Shown here in pieces: positions 62,563 to 64,000 of a stretch of DNA of 64,000 bases (position 1 is the first letter of the stretch; every line of letters starts with the position of its first letter). This DNA is from Actinomycetes bacterium. Its GTDB lineage: Bacteria > Actinomycetota > Thermoleophilia > BMS3ABIN01. A program made the position numbers and the translations under genes. The notes below the pieces were generated by a model, which made no database searches, was not told the DNA's origin, and saw only the letters and a list, made by a program, of their open reading frames with translations. The DNA lies in NCBI GenBank assembly GCA_021785935.1, contig JAJYOG010000005.1:1-64000 (forward strand), read 5' to 3'.

Positions 62563-64000
62563 GGCTTTACCAAATTCATCTGCAATTCATCCTCGCAGAC
62601 GCCGCAATCCCCGCAAGGTCCCCAACGGCAATCGAGTGTCGCTTCTCCGCTCTCGGCCTTCTTGTTTTCTTCCAGCAGAAATTCACGGTCGACGCGGGAA
62701 TCGATGTCATCCCAGGGCAATGCCGCGTCCAGCGCAAAAGAGCGGGTCGCCTCCTGCTCGATGCCGCTGCCGATAGCGACGAACCCGGCTTCCCAGGCTT
62801 CAAAATTGAAATGCTCACTCCAGGCGTCGAAGGCGGCGCCGGCGCGCCAGGCGGCTTCGATCGCCCCGGCGGTCTCCTCCCGCCCACGGGCGATAGCGCT
62901 TTCCACCAGGCTGGGCTCAAGATCGTGCAGGCTCAGCTTGATCTGTTTGCGCGGCATGTTCCGCCGCAAAAATTCATGCTTGCCGGCCAGTTCCTCGCGT
63001 CCGTTCATGCCAGCCCACTGGAAGGGCGTGTGCGCCTTGGGCGCAAAACTGGCGATGCTGACGTTGATCTGTACCCGGCCGGCGGCGGCTTCCTGACGGC
63101 CGATCCGCCGGGCCGCAGTAGCGATGTCGATTATTCCCTGAAGGTCAGCTTCGGTTTCGGTAGGCAGGCCAATCATGAAGTAAAGCTTCACGGTGGTGCG
63201 GCCACCGCGGAATGCTTCGGCTAGAGCTTCCTGGATGTCTTCACCGCTCACCTGCTTGTTGATGACATCCCGCAGCCGCTGGCTGCCGGCCTCCGGCGCC
63301 AGTGTAATCGATCCCTTACGTGATGACGTGCACCCCGCCATGCGGATTGCCGCCGGATCAACTCTCAGCGACGGCAACGAGACTGTCAGCCGCGGCATCG
63401 ACTGGGCCAGCCGCGCGAGCACCTCCTGGATACAACTGTAGTCGGTCGTCGAGAGCGAGCTGAGCGAGGCCTCTTCATAACCGGTGGCCGCCACCATTTC
63501 CGTGACGGCCCGCTGGATGTCGTCGGCCGGGCGTTCCCGGACCGGCCGGTACCAGTTTCCCGCCATGCAAAAACGGCAACCCCGGGTGCAGCCGCGCATA
63601 ATCTCGAACGTAGCACGATCATGGACGGCCGCCATCGAGGGAATGACCGGTTTCAGCGGAATCATCGAATAATCAAGTTCGCTTACCGCCGCCCGCCTGG
63701 TGAGGCCCGGCGTCGCCGGAACATAAATGCCTTCCATGCCGGCCAGTTTCTTTAAGAGTTCCCCGCGCGGTGTTCCCTTTTCGGCTTCGCAAACCCTGAG
63801 CATCTCCGGCACGACCTCCTCGCCGTCGCCGATGATAAAAAAGTCGAAAAATCTCGCTACCGGAATGGGATTGCTGGCACAGGGGCCGCCCGCAAAAACC
63901 AGGGGGTCGCCGTCGCCCCGATCCTTCCAGTGCAGCGGTACTCCGGCAAGATCGAGCATGTCGAGTATGTTGGTATAGGTAAGCTCGTGCTGCAGGGTAA
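62559..64000 (-). CDS. B12-binding radical SAM protein (TIGR03960 type), partial
   Basis: At least 480 residues; the coding frame continues past the right edge (TLQHELTYTNILDMLDLAGVPLH before the first internal Met). It has a cobalamin-binding-like N-terminal region (GPCASNPIPVARFFDFFIIGDGEEVVPEML), then the radical SAM cluster motif CTRGCRFCMAG binding [4Fe-4S]. Further motifs include ASLSSLSTTDYSCIQEV and GSITLAPEAGSQRLRDVINKQ. It ends with WGPCGDCGVCEDE, a cysteine-rich motif at the C-terminus. Pairs with the linked protein downstream; biochemical role not established. Confidence 0.88.
   Translation of the reverse strand, partial: TLQHELTYTNILDMLDLAGVPLHWKDRGDGDPLVFAGGPCASNPIPVARFFDFFIIGDGEEVVPEMLRVCEAEKGTPRGELLKKLAGMEGIYVPATPGLTRRAAVSELDYSMIPLKPVIPSMAAVHDRATFEIMRGCTRGCRFCMAGNWYRPVRERPADDIQRAVTEMVAATGYEEASLSSLSTTDYSCIQEVLARLAQSMPRLTVSLPSLRVDPAAIRMAGCTSSRKGSITLAPEAGSQRLRDVINKQVSGEDIQEALAEAFRGGRTTVKLYFMIGLPTETEADLQGIIDIATAARRIGRQEAAAGRVQINVSIASFAPKAHTPFQWAGMNGREELAGKHEFLRRNMPRKQIKLSLHDLEPSLVESAIARGREETAGAIEAAWRAGAAFDAWSEHFNFEAWEAGFVAIGSGIEQEATRSFALDAALPWDDIDSRVDREFLLEENKKAESGEATLDCRWGPCGDCGVCEDELQMNLVKP

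Overview
The window looks like a chromosome segment from an anaerobic, deep-branching actinomycete (phylum Actinomycetota), possibly a Thermoleophilia-, Coriobacteriia- or Geothermincolia-like lineage; class cannot be settled from sequence alone. The main clue is the housekeeping block read on the minus strand: rimM/trmD/rplS, lepB, rnhB, yraN, yifB, dprA, xerC and then a WhiG/FliA-type sigma factor, an order I associate with Actinobacteria. A secreted protein with a C-terminal LPNTG sorting signal also fits a Gram-positive wall. Respiratory genes (DsrMKJ-like complex, split cytochrome b/Rieske complex with a seven-haem cytochrome) point to anaerobic or flexible respiration.

Left accessory part (1-19.4 kb): a nest of insertion sequences (ISL3 fragment, complete IS21-type istA/istB, truncated IS110 with a structured upstream region), a lytic transglycosylase, a methyltransferase, dsrMKJ under a good promoter, an ABC-2 exporter, an LPNTG protein, a PhnB-like protein, a broken C45-type amidohydrolase, an ECF sigma factor with a membrane partner carrying a repetitive tail, a decayed beta-helix lipoprotein, a FecR/zinc-ribbon membrane protein, and a HigBA/RelE-type toxin-antitoxin pair beside tRNA-Ala(GGC). 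Three diverged copies of a ~100-115 bp inverted-repeat element lie in 15.1-19.3 kb, and the last runs into the tRNA 3' end.

Middle (19.6-33.4 kb): MscS channel, a GT-C membrane glycosyltransferase, the cytochrome bc operon (heptahaem cytochrome c, Rieske, cytochrome b6, subunit IV, and a 46-residue membrane peptide), a DUF192 lipoprotein, then whiG to rplS. At 33.4-38.6 kb the usual rplS-trmD link is broken by an insertion holding a bacterial dynamin-like GTPase overlapping a cation/proton antiporter gene, preceded by a strong promoter and a leader ending in a terminator-like hairpin, plus a TauE exporter. A plus-strand GT-C gene also separates trmD from rimM.

Right part (41-64 kb) is core chromosome on the minus strand: khpA, rpsP, ffh, DUF202, ftsY, smc, rnc, acpP, plsX, a glycosyltransferase, a PfkB sugar kinase, a D,D-carboxypeptidase, a LysM protein, pyrF, obg, rpmA, rplU (with a long Lys/Ala tail), RNase E/G and two paired radical-SAM family genes, the last running off the window. 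Together these serve protein targeting (ffh, ftsY, lepB), chromosome organisation (smc), ribosome assembly (rpsP, rimM, trmD, rplS, rplU, rpmA, obg, rnc, rng), DNA uptake/recombination (yifB, dprA, xerC) and lipid/cell-wall synthesis.
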